A stretch of 64,000 bases of DNA from positions 1,203,501 through 1,267,500 of the forward strand of contig NZ_CP009170.1 of assembly GCF_000763575.1 (NCBI RefSeq), given 5' to 3'. Made by a program: the position numbers and the translations under genes. A model generated the notes under the pieces. That model ran no database searches. It saw nothing but the letters and a program-made list of their open reading frames with translations, and was not told the origin of the DNA. The DNA is from Thermoanaerobacter kivui (GTDB lineage Bacteria; Bacillota; Thermoanaerobacteria; Thermoanaerobacterales; Thermoanaerobacteraceae). This document shows positions 1 through 8,249 of the stretch, piece by piece (position 1 is the stretch's first letter; each line of letters begins with the position of its first letter).

Positions 1-29
1 AAAAAGTTTTTAAGAAAAGCGAGGATGGG

Positions 30-746
30 GTGTCCTGTATGATGCGCAGTCTGTTGACTGTGGATTGGGATTATTTCATACCCTCCAAAAGAGAATGGAT
101 GGCTTCTTACGCTGAAAACGAAAAAAACATGACACAGCTCTGGTATAAAAGGTATATAAAAAGCGCTTTGGTAAGAGAAAATTTAGAAGAAACAATAAAA
201 GTAGGGCCAATAGCGAAGGATTTTTGGAACAAAGTAAAAAAGCACTTCACATTTGCAAAAAACGTCAAAATATTTGTATCTGAGTCTCATAAGGTTGGAT
301 ATTATCTTGCAAAAAATTTTAACTGTGTTGAAGTATATTCTTTTGACGCCCACGCTGACTTGGGATATGGAGGTTTTTCTTCTTTGGATTTTGAACTTAA
401 CTGTGCCAATTGGCTTGGCAAACTTTTAAGAGAAGACATAATAAAGAAAGCTAATATAATCTACAGTCCATATACTTTTGAAAAACCTTCGGATTTTGAA
501 TACATTAACAAGGCGTATTGGGTAAGTTACTACACAAGCATTGAAAGTTTACCTCAAGATATTTTTATAGAAGTCATTCACATCTGCAGGTCAGGCATAT
601 GGACACCACCTTGGCTTGATGGCAAGTTTGAAAAATTTGTGATAGAATTAGGACTACCTTTCCGCAAGGTTGGCATAAAGGAAAGAGAATGGAATATTTC
701 AAAACTTTCTTATTCGGACCAAATTTTTTACCTCAATTTTGCATAA
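30..746 (+). CDS. Arginase-like (UPF0489-type) hypothetical protein
   Basis: About 235 residues, no signal peptide or membrane segment. I do not recognise a characterised family with confidence. Visible motifs are TVDWDYF near the N-terminus, SFDAHADLGYGG in the middle (the DAHAD metal-binding pattern seen in arginase and deacetylase folds) and an ICRSGIWTPPWLD block near the C-terminus. These recall the UPF0489 family, which is related to arginases, but this is inference. The first start is GTG at 30 just after GAGG; ATG codons at 39 and 42 give MMRSLLTVDWDYF and are equally possible. It lies 19 bp ahead of the histidine phosphatase, so the two are probably cotranscribed. The substrate is unknown. 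Confidence 0.6.
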   Translation: MSCMMRSLLTVDWDYFIPSKREWMASYAENEKNMTQLWYKRYIKSALVRENLEETIKVGPIAKDFWNKVKKHFTFAKNVKIFVSESHKVGYYLAKNFNCVEVYSFDAHADLGYGGFSSLDFELNCANWLGKLLREDIIKKANIIYSPYTFEKPSDFEYINKAYWVSYYTSIESLPQDIFIEVIHICRSGIWTPPWLDGKFEKFVIELGLPFRKVGIKEREWNISKLSYSDQIFYLNFA

Positions 747-765
747 AAGTTTAAGGAGGAATTAT

Positions 766-1386
766 ATGACAACACGCCTTTATATAGCGCGACACGGACA
801 ATCGGAGTGGAACCTAGAAAATAAAATTCAGGGAATACAAGATACAAATTTAACAGAAACAGGTATAAGACAGGCGCAATTGTTAGCCAAACGGTTAAAG
901 AGTGAAAAAATAGATTGTATATATTCCAGTGATTTGAAAAGAGCGCATGAAACGGCGCAAATAATTGCACAAGAGTTTGGACTTGAAGTTAAGAAAATTC
1001 CTGAGCTTAGAGAGATGTCTTTTGGCGTCTGGGAAGGACTCACTGCTGAAGAAATAAATAAATTGTATAAAGAAATATATCAGTTGTGGCGTATAAATCC
1101 AGATAAAGCCGTTATAGAAAAAGCAGAAACTTTAAAAGAAGTTCAAAAAAGAATTTTAATAGAAACTTACAACATAATTGAAGAAAACCGCGGGAAAAAT
1201 ATTTTGATAGTTTCCCATGGCACTTCGATAAAAGCATTAATTTTAGGTATTTTAGGTATAGATTTGAGTTTTTATCCTAAAATAAGACTTGACAACACTT
1301 CTCTTAACATAATAGACATTAAAGAGGACGGAAAAGCCGTTTTGGTATTACTAAACGATACTTGTCATTTAAGGAGCGATGTATAG
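766..1386 (+). CDS. Histidine phosphatase (phosphoglycerate mutase-like) family protein
   Basis: 206 residues. The phosphohistidine motif LYIARHGQSEWN lies at residues 4-15, and the second catalytic histidine is probably in VSHGTSIKAL near residue 150; an acidic residue in the FGVWEG region completes the usual pocket. Members of this branch include cofactor-dependent phosphoglycerate mutases, alpha-ribazole phosphatase (CobC) and broad-specificity sugar phosphatases, and the substrate cannot be told from sequence. An in-frame start exists at 739, but AAGGAGG at 754-760 sits six bases before the ATG at 766, which decides the start. It overlaps the upstream region of the next flavoprotein gene, so this is an operon. 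Confidence 0.85.
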   Translation: MTTRLYIARHGQSEWNLENKIQGIQDTNLTETGIRQAQLLAKRLKSEKIDCIYSSDLKRAHETAQIIAQEFGLEVKKIPELREMSFGVWEGLTAEEINKLYKEIYQLWRINPDKAVIEKAETLKEVQKRILIETYNIIEENRGKNILIVSHGTSIKALILGILGIDLSFYPKIRLDNTSLNIIDIKEDGKAVLVLLNDTCHLRSDV

Positions 1387-1391
1387 ACAAA

Positions 1392-2612
1392 ATGAAAAAA
1401 GTATTTGTAATAGGCGGCGGAGCAGCTGGAATGATGGCAGCATTATCTGCGGCAATGAAGGGGAAAGATGTAAGCATATTTGAAAGAAATAATATTTTAG
1501 GTAAGAAATTATTGGTTACAGGTAATGGAAGGTGCAACATAACCAACTTTGCTGATAAAGAAGAATTTTTTGAGAATGTTCCAGGTAATAGTAAGTTTTT
1601 GTACAGTGCTTTTAGCAAATTCTCCAACAAGGATTTAATAGAATTTTTAAATGCTTACGGTCTTAAAACAAAAGTAGAAATGGGGTTGAGGGTTTTCCCT
1701 GTATCTGACAAATCCGTCGAAGTGAGAGATTTTTTTGTTAATATGCTTAATAAATATCATGTGAAAATTAATTATAACTCCAGAGTAAGTGATATAAAAG
1801 TGGAAAATGGGTGTGTAAAAGGGATAGTTGTAAATGAGAAATTTCTTAGTTGTGATAGGGTGATATTAGCCACAGGAGGTCTGTCCTATCCTACTACAGG
1901 ATGTACAGGAGACGGGTATGAAATTGCAAGAAAGTTGGGCCATACCATTATCGAGCCTTTTCCTTCTTTAGTGCCAATGGTAACTGAGGAGGATGTAAAA
2001 GAACTTATGGGACTTACTTTAAAAAATGTCAAAGTGGCTGCTTATGCTGGTCAAAAACTTATAAAAGAAGAGTTTGGAGAGATGCTCTTTACTCATTTTG
2101 GATTATCAGGACCAGTGATATTGACTTTAAGCAGGTTCATCCATGATTATTTAAATAGAGATGATTTGATGATTAGAATAGATTTGAAACCAGCTTTGAG
2201 TTTAGAAAAATTAGAAGAGAGATTATTGAGAGATTTTAACAAAAATCTCAATAAAAACTTAAAAAACGCTTTAGAAGTCCTGTTGCCTCACTCTTTAATC
2301 CCTTGTATTATAACTAGATCTAACATAAGTCCTGACAAAAAAGTGAGAGATGTCACTAAAAAAGAGAGAAAAGAACTATTATACAATCTAAAAAACCTCA
2401 CTTTTAAAATAAAAAAGCTAAGGCCTATAAGGGAAGCTATAGTAACAGCAGGGGGTATAAGTACAAAAGAAATAAACCCCTCTACTATGGAATCAAAAAT
2501 AGTCAAAGGACTATTCTTTGCAGGAGAAATTATAGATGTTGATGGTTTGACAGGAGGTTTTAATCTTCAGATTGCTTTTTCTACAGGATATGTAGCTGGA
2601 ATAAATGCATAA
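1392..2612 (+). CDS. BaiN/HI0933-type NAD(P)/FAD-dependent oxidoreductase
   Basis: 406 residues. The N-terminus MKKVFVIGGGAAGMMAA is a dinucleotide-binding GxGxxG Rossmann motif for FAD. It is followed by GNGRCNITN, a second signature of the HI0933/YhiN (BaiN, RdsA) family, and the C-terminal GGISTKEI and GLFFAGEIIDVDGLTGGFNLQ blocks close the FAD site. Members are soluble flavoproteins; some reduce bile-acid enones, and the role in most bacteria is unknown. The frame is open upstream to a TTG at 1362, but ATG at 1392 starts exactly at the conserved N-terminus. AAGGAG lies at 1371-1376, which is a rather long spacer. The gene follows the phosphatase with no real gap and ends at a strong terminator. 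Confidence 0.9.
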   Translation: MKKVFVIGGGAAGMMAALSAAMKGKDVSIFERNNILGKKLLVTGNGRCNITNFADKEEFFENVPGNSKFLYSAFSKFSNKDLIEFLNAYGLKTKVEMGLRVFPVSDKSVEVRDFFVNMLNKYHVKINYNSRVSDIKVENGCVKGIVVNEKFLSCDRVILATGGLSYPTTGCTGDGYEIARKLGHTIIEPFPSLVPMVTEEDVKELMGLTLKNVKVAAYAGQKLIKEEFGEMLFTHFGLSGPVILTLSRFIHDYLNRDDLMIRIDLKPALSLEKLEERLLRDFNKNLNKNLKNALEVLLPHSLIPCIITRSNISPDKKVRDVTKKERKELLYNLKNLTFKIKKLRPIREAIVTAGGISTKEINPSTMESKIVKGLFFAGEIIDVDGLTGGFNLQIAFSTGYVAGINA

Positions 2613-2613
2613 A

Positions 2614-2642
2614 TAAAAAAATGCGGGAAACCGCATTTTTTT
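2614..2642 (+). terminator. Rho-independent terminator after the flavoprotein gene
   Basis: Stem AAAAAATGCGG / CCGCATTTTTT with a GAAA tetraloop, merging into a T-run. It begins directly after the stop codon at 2612. Confidence 0.9.
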
Positions 2643-2685
2643 ATTTATTTTGCATAATATATAATACAAGAAAAGGAGGATAAAT

Positions 2686-3147
2686 ATGGGAAGAAGAGCA
2701 AAAAGAAAAAAATATCGCTACATTTACAGTGAGACTATACTGGTGGTCTTGATAATGTTAGGGCTTTTAAGCATTGCCATAACGCAACTTTTGATGACAA
2801 ATGATGATATAAGAGTTTTTTTAAATTCTACGGAAAGATTAGAAGGTATCAATCTGAACTCCAATCTTTCAAAAGAAGGCAGTATCACAATAGAAGTTAT
2901 AGAAAAAGATAAAGCTTTGAATTCTTTTGTGTTGTTGGATGGTGAACCTGTGACAAATTTTCCTACAAAGTCTGTTAATGTCATTGTAAAGCCAAATCAA
3001 ATCCTTGAAATAGATGGTACTCAAGAAGACCAACCCTTGCATTTTAAAATTGTAAATACCAGTGACAATGTGATAGAGCCACAAAATACAGCCGTCGTGA
3101 AAGTCGATAGAAATATCCAGAAGATATGCATGGTAAAGCTAAAGTAA
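2686..3147 (+). CDS. Hypothetical single-pass membrane protein
   Basis: 153 residues. A basic N-terminus (RRAKRKKYRY) precedes one hydrophobic segment at about residues 18-40, followed by about 110 soluble residues. By the positive-inside rule the C-terminal domain should be outside the membrane. I recognise no domain. The tail is rich in beta-prone sequence and has no cysteine motif or catalytic signature. AAAGGAGG ends nine bases before the ATG at 2686, a strong ribosome binding site. It lies alone between the terminator at 2614-2642 and the aroH promoter, so it is probably its own transcription unit. A cell-envelope or sporulation accessory role would be a guess. Confidence 0.75.
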   Translation: MGRRAKRKKYRYIYSETILVVLIMLGLLSIAITQLLMTNDDIRVFLNSTERLEGINLNSNLSKEGSITIEVIEKDKALNSFVLLDGEPVTNFPTKSVNVIVKPNQILEIDGTQEDQPLHFKIVNTSDNVIEPQNTAVVKVDRNIQKICMVKLK

Positions 3148-3156
3148 AATAAAATA

Positions 3157-3185
3157 TTGTTATATGTCTTATTATGCTATATAAT
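3157..3185 (+). promoter_or_regulatory. Sigma-A-type promoter for the aroH operon
   Basis: TTGTTA at 3157-3162, a 17-base spacer and TATAAT at 3180-3185, about 40 bases before the aroH start. Confidence 0.65.
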
Positions 3186-3224
3186 ATTTAACAAAGGACA
3201 AACAAAAAGAGAGGAGAATGCCAT

Positions 3225-3572
3225 ATTAAAACCATAAGAGGAGCAATTACTACTAAAAATACGAGGGAAGATATTTTAACTGACACTACCATCCTCATCA
3301 AAGAAATTATTGAAGTTAACAAACTTAAAGAAAGGGACATAATCTCTATTTTTTTTAGTGCTACTAAAGATTTAGACGCAGCGTATCCTGCTGAAGCAGT
3401 GAGAAATATGGGAATTACTTCTGTTCCTATGATGTGTTTCCAAGAGATGGACGTAAAAGGAAGTCTTTCTCACTGCATAAGGGTAATGCTCCTTATAAAC
3501 TGCGATGAGGAAAAAGAAATAAAGCATGTTTACTTAAAAGATACCAAAAAATTAAGACCGGATTTAGTTTGA
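3225..3572 (+). CDS. aroH: Chorismate mutase, AroH class, with apparent ATT start
   Basis: 115 residues if started at ATT 3225. It converts chorismate to prephenate for Phe/Tyr synthesis and works as a cytosolic trimer. The protein opens (M)KTIRGAITTKNT and carries CFQEMDVKGSL, HCIRVM, HVYL and LRPDL. These match Bacillus AroH and include the active-site Arg near residue 5, Glu in QEMDV, Arg in CIRVM and Tyr in HVYL. No ATG, GTG or TTG lies in frame between the stop at 3189 and the conserved N-terminus; the ATG at 3218 is out of frame and stops after three codons. AGAGGAG at 3210-3216 is eight bases before ATT 3225, so ATT is the most economical start. A sequencing error is the alternative. 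First gene of the aroH-cmk-plsC-ispH-rpsA run. Confidence 0.88.
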   Translation: MKTIRGAITTKNTREDILTDTTILIKEIIEVNKLKERDIISIFFSATKDLDAAYPAEAVRNMGITSVPMMCFQEMDVKGSLSHCIRVMLLINCDEEKEIKHVYLKDTKKLRPDLV

Positions 3573-3582
3573 GGTGAGAGAT

Positions 3583-4248
3583 TTGACGATAAAAATTGCA
3601 ATAGACGGACCTGCAGGAGCTGGTAAAAGTACAGTCGCCAAAAAATTAGCCAATCTTTTAAATTTCACTTATATTGACACAGGAGCTATGTATAGAGCCA
3701 TTACTTATAAAGTTATAAAAGAAGGAATTGACTTAAAAGAGGAAGACAAAATAGCTGAAATTGCGAAAAATTCTAGTATAACTTTGGAAGGAGAAAAAAT
3801 CTTTTTGGATGGGAAAGACGTTTCCTATGAAATAAGAAGGCCTGAAGTTTCTGAAAAAGTTTCTTATGTCTCTAAAATAAAAAAAGTAAGGGAAATTCTA
3901 GTAGAAAAACAAAGAGCTATTGCTGAAGGTAAAAATGTAGTTATGGACGGAAGAGACATAGCTACTGTTGTGTTGCCAGATGCCCAATTTAAATTTTTTT
4001 TGACAGCCTCTTTAGCAGAGAGAGCCAAAAGGCGATATAATGAACTTAAATCTAAAAATTTACAAATTGACTATCTTAAGGTACTGGAAGACATAAAAAA
4101 CCGCGATAAAATGGACTCTCAACGAAAAGAATCACCTCTTAAACACACTGATGAATCTATAGTTATTGACACTACCTATCTTTCAGAACAACAAGTTTTA
4201 GATAAACTTTACAATATCGTAAAGGAAGGATTAAAAGGGGATATTTGA
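3583..4248 (+). CDS. cmk: Cytidylate kinase
   Basis: 221 residues; phosphorylates CMP and dCMP with ATP in the cytosol. The P-loop IAIDGPAGAGKSTVAKKLA lies at the N-terminus, followed by FTYIDTGAMYRAIT, DGRDIATVVLPDA and the lid region RAKRRYNEL, all typical of bacterial Cmk. The frame opens at GTG 3574, but that codon lies inside the Shine-Dalgarno GAGGTGA (3571-3577); TTG at 3583, five bases downstream, is the better start. It follows aroH by ten bases and its stop overlaps the start region of plsC. The order cmk-plsC-ispH-rpsA is usual in clostridia. Confidence 0.95.
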   Translation: MTIKIAIDGPAGAGKSTVAKKLANLLNFTYIDTGAMYRAITYKVIKEGIDLKEEDKIAEIAKNSSITLEGEKIFLDGKDVSYEIRRPEVSEKVSYVSKIKKVREILVEKQRAIAEGKNVVMDGRDIATVVLPDAQFKFFLTASLAERAKRRYNELKSKNLQIDYLKVLEDIKNRDKMDSQRKESPLKHTDESIVIDTTYLSEQQVLDKLYNIVKEGLKGDI

Positions 4249-4250
4249 CT

Positions 4251-4829
4251 ATGTTTTACTATATTGCCAAGTACATAGTGCGCTTCATTATAAAAATAAT
4301 TTTTAGAATAGAAGTCAAAGGACTTGAAAATATACCTAAAAAAGGTCCAGTAATCATATGTCCAAACCACATAAGTCTGCTGGACCCACCTGTTATAGGA
4401 GCGCTGTTGAATAGACGAATATATTTTATGGCTAAAGAAGAGCTTTTTAGAAACCCTTTTTTAAAGCTTCTTTTAGGTAAAGGTTTAGGGGCTTTCCCTG
4501 TAAAAAGAGGTACAGCGGATTTATCAGCTATTAAAACTGCCTTAAATTATTTAAAGAAAGGCCAAGCTGTTGGAATTTTTCCTGAAGGGACAAGGAGCAA
4601 AACGGGGAAGCTTCAAAAAGCTGAATCAGGAGTTTCTCTTTTGGCAGTAAAAGGACATGCTGTAGTTGTCCCTGTTGGGATAAAAGGGAAATATCGTCTT
4701 TTTTCTAAAATAACTATAAGCATTGGAAAGCCTATAAGCTTTGAAAAATACGCTGGTTCAAAACTTTCTTCACAAGAACTTTCTTTGATTGGGGAAGAAA
4801 TAATGAAAGAAATTGCCAAGTTACTGTAG
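4251..4829 (+). CDS. plsC: 1-acyl-sn-glycerol-3-phosphate acyltransferase
   Basis: 192 residues. It adds the second acyl chain to lysophosphatidic acid at the inner face of the membrane. The catalytic HxxxxD box is CPNHISLLDPP (about residues 38-48), and the substrate-binding FPEGTRS block lies near residue 110. The hydrophobic, basic N-terminus (YIAKYIVRFIIKIIF) suits membrane association. Length is normal for the short PlsC form. Start choice is uncertain: TTG 4245 overlaps the cmk stop, four bases after AAGGGG, while ATG 4251 is ten bases away. Translational coupling with cmk is likely either way. Confidence 0.93.
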   Translation: MFYYIAKYIVRFIIKIIFRIEVKGLENIPKKGPVIICPNHISLLDPPVIGALLNRRIYFMAKEELFRNPFLKLLLGKGLGAFPVKRGTADLSAIKTALNYLKKGQAVGIFPEGTRSKTGKLQKAESGVSLLAVKGHAVVVPVGIKGKYRLFSKITISIGKPISFEKYAGSKLSSQELSLIGEEIMKEIAKLL

Positions 4830-4839
4830 GAGGTCAAAA

Positions 4840-5706
4840 ATGAAAATATTGATTGCTGAGTATGCAGGGTTTTGCTTTGGGGTAAAAAGAGCCATTGAAA
4901 CTGCATACCAAGAAATTGAAAAAAATAAAAAAGGTAAAATTTATACTTTAGGAGAAATCATACACAATCCTCTGGTAATAGATGACTTATTTAAAAAAGG
5001 TGTTAAAGTCATTGAAGAAAAGGATTTAGAAAAACTATCAAAGGGAGATAAACTAATAATCCGCACTCATGGAGTTTCAAAGAAGTTATACGATTTCTTA
5101 ACTGAGAGAGAAGTAGAAATTATAGATGTGACATGTCCTTTTGTAAAAAAAGTTCAAAATATAGTGTACGAGTATTATAACAAAGGATATTCTATTATAA
5201 TAGTAGGCGACAAAAATCATCCAGAAGTGATAGGTGTAAATGGATGGTGTGATAATACGGCTTATGTGTTAAATTCAATTGAAGAGGCGAAAAAAATGCC
5301 TCAACTAAAAAAAGCTTGTGCTGTCGCACAGACCACTCTTATTGAAAAACACTGGGAAAAAATTTTAGAAGTTATTAACACAAAAGTTGAAGACCTTATT
5401 TTTTTTAATACCATTTGTGATGCTACTCAAAAAAGGCAAAGTGCAGCAGAAGAATTGGCTAAAAAAGTGGAAGTAATGTTGGTAATTGGGGGAAAACACA
5501 GTTCAAATACCCAAAAGCTTAAAAAAATCTGTGAAAGAAATTGTAAAAATACTTTTCACATAGAGGCCCCAAAGGAATTGACTTTGGATATGATAAAAGA
5601 GCATGAAATTATCGGTGTTACAGCAGGGGCTTCCACACCGGATTATGTCATAGAAGATGTTCTAAAAAGAATTAAAATTTTAAAAGGGGAAGATAAAAAT
5701 GAGTGA
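4840..5706 (+). CDS. ispH: 4-hydroxy-3-methylbut-2-enyl diphosphate reductase (IspH/LytB)
   Basis: 288 residues. It catalyses the last step of the MEP isoprenoid pathway, reducing HMBPP to IPP and DMAPP with a 4Fe-4S cluster. The three cluster cysteines are visible in GFCFGVKRA, DVTCPFVKK and NTICDATQKRQ; the catalytic Glu region HSSNTQKL and the C-terminal TAGASTPDYVIE are also present. ATG 4840 follows AGGAGG closely, so the longer frame from 4813 is rejected. In many clostridia IspH is fused to ribosomal protein S1; here the two are separate, but the stop codon overlaps the rpsA start. dxr and ispG of the same pathway lie at the other end of the window. Confidence 0.96.
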   Translation: MKILIAEYAGFCFGVKRAIETAYQEIEKNKKGKIYTLGEIIHNPLVIDDLFKKGVKVIEEKDLEKLSKGDKLIIRTHGVSKKLYDFLTEREVEIIDVTCPFVKKVQNIVYEYYNKGYSIIIVGDKNHPEVIGVNGWCDNTAYVLNSIEEAKKMPQLKKACAVAQTTLIEKHWEKILEVINTKVEDLIFFNTICDATQKRQSAAEELAKKVEVMLVIGGKHSSNTQKLKKICERNCKNTFHIEAPKELTLDMIKEHEIIGVTAGASTPDYVIEDVLKRIKILKGEDKNE

Positions 5707-6796
5707 TTTTTTAGAAGATTATAGTTTTAAAATTGTGCGAACTGGCGACATTGTAAAAGGAAAAGTCATAAGAGTTTCTGATGAGGGAGTTATCGCAAAC
5801 ATCGGTTACAAATCTGACGCATTTGTTCCTAAAAATGAACTGTCATTGAATCCTAATTTTGATGTTAAAAAAGTCTTTAATATTGACGACGAGTTAGATT
5901 TGTATATAATAAATGTGGAAAATGAAGAAGGAAATGTGTTGGCTTCTAAAGTCATGGCAGATCAACAGCTTAGTAAAGAAAAACTTCAAAAAGCCTATGA
6001 AAATAGCGATATTTTAGAAGGGGAAGTTATTGAAGTAGTAAAAGGCGGTGTTATTGCTTATATATTAGGAGTAAAAGTTTTTATTCCAGCTTCTCAACTG
6101 GAACTACATTATGTCGATAATTTAGATGAATATTTAGGTAAAACTGTGCGCATTAAAATAATTGAATACATTCCAAATAAAAAGATAATAGCTTCTCAAA
6201 AAGAAGTGCTAAAATCAGAAAAAGAGGAAGCCAAAAAGCGCTTACTGTCTACTTTGAAAGAAGGAGATATTGTAGAAGGTGTAGTAAAAAATGTTGTAAA
6301 TTACGGTACTTTTGTTGATATCGGCGGTTTTGAAGGACTTATCCCTTTAAGAGAAATGGCATGGGGAAAAATTAAAGACCCGAATGAAATATTAAAAGTT
6401 GGCGATAAAGTTTCAACTTATGTGCTGGGTGTGGATGAAAAAAATGAAAAAGTCACTTTAAGCCTTAGAAAAGTAATGCCTGACCCCTGGGAGGAAGTAG
6501 AACAAAAATACAATGTGGGAGATGTTTTAAAAGGCACGATAACTAACATTACACACTTTGGAGTATTTGTTCAAATAGAGCCAGGAGTAGAAGGATTAGT
6601 TCATAAGAACAATTTAGAAAATAGTATCAAAAAGTATGCAATAAATGATATTATGAATGTAGAGATACTGTCTATAAATCCTAAGGAAAAGAAAATAAGT
6701 TTTAGGGAAGTGCCTCTAGAAGAAGAAGATATTCCAGAAATTGAGCATCAAGAGCTTACTATAAGACTGGGAGAAATAATCAATAAAAATATTTAA
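5699..6796 (+). CDS. rpsA: S1-domain RNA-binding protein (ribosomal protein S1 homologue)
   Basis: 365 residues made of four S1/OB repeats, roughly at residues 14-84, 101-166, 187-255 and 272-340. Each has the G(x)VxGxV opening and the later GGFEGLIPL or PGVEGLVH turn, for example GTFVDIGGFEGLI and GVFVQIEPGVEGLV. It is shorter than the six-repeat proteobacterial S1 and matches the Firmicute form, which may help load mRNA or act in RNA turnover. The ATG overlaps the end of ispH by eight bases, so translation is probably coupled. The last two repeats are the most canonical. Confidence 0.9.
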   Translation: MSDFLEDYSFKIVRTGDIVKGKVIRVSDEGVIANIGYKSDAFVPKNELSLNPNFDVKKVFNIDDELDLYIINVENEEGNVLASKVMADQQLSKEKLQKAYENSDILEGEVIEVVKGGVIAYILGVKVFIPASQLELHYVDNLDEYLGKTVRIKIIEYIPNKKIIASQKEVLKSEKEEAKKRLLSTLKEGDIVEGVVKNVVNYGTFVDIGGFEGLIPLREMAWGKIKDPNEILKVGDKVSTYVLGVDEKNEKVTLSLRKVMPDPWEEVEQKYNVGDVLKGTITNITHFGVFVQIEPGVEGLVHKNNLENSIKKYAINDIMNVEILSINPKEKKISFREVPLEEEDIPEIEHQELTIRLGEIINKNI

Positions 6797-6815
6797 ATCT
6801 GTCATGTAAAAAACC

Positions 6816-6843
6816 TTGACAAAAGAAAAAAATCTGATAAAAT
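6816..6843 (+). promoter_or_regulatory. Strong extended -10 promoter for speD
   Basis: TTGACA at 6816-6821, a 16-base spacer and TAAAAT at 6838-6843 preceded by TGA, the extended -10 TGn element. The speD start is about 50 bases downstream of the -10 element. Confidence 0.8.
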
Positions 6844-6896
6844 TTAAATCATTGAATGTATACAATTATTTTTAGTAAAGGAGGCAGGATACCAGA

Positions 6897-7271
6897 ATGA
6901 ATGCTTTGGGTCGCCATATTTTGGCAGAAATTTATGGGTGCGATAGCGACATACTAGACAACTTGGAATTAATTGAAGACATAATGGTACAATCTGCAAT
7001 AGTTACAGGTGCAGAAATACGAGAAGTTGCTTTCCATAAATTTAGCCCCCAGGGCGTAAGCGGAGTAGTAGTCATATCAGAATCGCATATAACAATCCAT
7101 ACCTGGCCTGAATTAGGCTATGCCGCGGTTGATGTATTCACTTGTGGAGATAATGTTAATCCGTGGGATGCCTGCAATTATATAGCTAAAATGTTGAAAG
7201 CAAAGAACATGACAGCTACAGAAGTTAAACGAGGAGTATTTGAAAAACCTGTTAAGGTGGTAAACTTCTAA
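6897..7271 (+). CDS. speD: S-adenosylmethionine decarboxylase proenzyme, class 1B
   Basis: 124 residues. It decarboxylates AdoMet to give the aminopropyl donor for spermidine synthesis. The proenzyme self-cleaves between Glu62 and Ser63 in the SESHITIHTWPE motif, turning Ser63 into the pyruvoyl cofactor; His68 and Cys83 (in DVFTCGDN) are the usual processing and catalytic residues. Length is standard for the short Gram-positive and archaeal form. AAAGGAGG lies upstream of the ATG. It has its own promoter (6816-6843) and terminator (7362-7386), so it is monocistronic; no speE lies in the window. Confidence 0.97.
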   Translation: MNALGRHILAEIYGCDSDILDNLELIEDIMVQSAIVTGAEIREVAFHKFSPQGVSGVVVISESHITIHTWPELGYAAVDVFTCGDNVNPWDACNYIAKMLKAKNMTATEVKRGVFEKPVKVVNF

Positions 7272-7361
7272 TATTTTAAAGATTACAATGAATAATTACC
7301 ATAGATAAAGGCGAAAATATCATATGAACCTCACATATATAAAACCCCTTGACTCATCTTT

Positions 7362-7386
7362 GTGGCTTTTAAAAGCCACTTTTTTC
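7362..7386 (+). terminator. Terminator after speD
   Basis: Palindrome GTGGCTTTTAAAAGCCAC at 7362-7379 followed by a T-run. It separates speD from cheR. Confidence 0.85.
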
Positions 7387-7409
7387 TATAATTAGAGGTG
7401 AACATATTT

Positions 7410-8219
7410 ATGGTAGGTTATGAGGACTTTGTAAGAAAAATACATAAATTAACTGGAATAGATTTGTCACTGTACAAAGAGAAACAGATGAAGAGAAGAT
7501 TGGAATCTTTGATATCCAGCTATAAATTTAAATCTTACGATGAGTACTTTAACGAACTGTCTGTTAATAAAACATTATATGAAGAATTTTTAAATTATAT
7601 AACGATAAATGTTACAGAATTTTTTAGAAATTCTTCTCAGTGGGAGATTTTAGAAAAGGAAATATTGCCTAACATTATAAAAAAGGGATTTAGAGTTTGG
7701 AGTGCTGCTTGTTCCACTGGAGAAGAGCCTTATTCTGTTGCAATGCTTTTAACAAAATTTATCGATCTAAAAGATGTGACTATCATTGCCACTGATATAG
7801 ATAAAAGGGTATTAGAAAAAGCAAAAAAAGGAGCATATACCATAGAAAGTGTTAAAAAGGTTCCGGAAGAGTATTTTAAAAAGTTTTTTAGAAAATTCGA
7901 TGATAAAAACTATCAAATAAGTGAAGAAATTAGAAATAGTGTGCGCTTTGAAAGACATGATTTATTAAACGATGAATATCCACAAAATATAGATTTATTA
8001 ATTTGCAGAAATGTGTTAATATATTTTAATGATACTGCTAAAGATAAAATATACAAAAAATTTTATGATTCTTTAACCGATAATGGCATATTTTTTGTGG
8101 GAAGTACAGAGCAGATAATACTGCCTTATCGATACAATTTTGAACCTGTAAAGACGTTTTTTTATAGAAAAATTGTAAAACAAAATAGTCCTTCTGATAA
8201 AAAATCTGATAAAAAATAA
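7410..8219 (+). CDS. cheR: CheR-type chemoreceptor glutamate O-methyltransferase
   Basis: 269 residues. It transfers methyl from AdoMet to receptor glutamates in chemotaxis adaptation. The N-terminal helical CheR domain (about residues 1-70, KMKRRLESLISSY region) is followed by ITINVTEFFRN, the AdoMet-binding VWSAACSTGEEPYSVAML, TIIATDID and the catalytic-domain LLICRNVLIYF. The ORF opens at GTG 7398, but that codon is part of the Shine-Dalgarno GAGGTG (7395-7400); ATG 7410 is nine bases away. No other chemotaxis gene is nearby, so it is an orphan cheR. It sits 30 bases before miaB and is probably cotranscribed with it. Confidence 0.92.
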   Translation: MVGYEDFVRKIHKLTGIDLSLYKEKQMKRRLESLISSYKFKSYDEYFNELSVNKTLYEEFLNYITINVTEFFRNSSQWEILEKEILPNIIKKGFRVWSAACSTGEEPYSVAMLLTKFIDLKDVTIIATDIDKRVLEKAKKGAYTIESVKKVPEEYFKKFFRKFDDKNYQISEEIRNSVRFERHDLLNDEYPQNIDLLICRNVLIYFNDTAKDKIYKKFYDSLTDNGIFFVGSTEQIILPYRYNFEPVKTFFYRKIVKQNSPSDKKSDKK

Positions 8220-8249
8220 GTTACAGATTTAAGCGAAGAGGTGTAAAAT

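Noticed and set aside
7387-7392. TATAAT just before cheR as a promoter
   Set aside because: It overlaps the speD terminator T-run, sits next to the ribosome binding site and has no -35 element at 16-18 bases.
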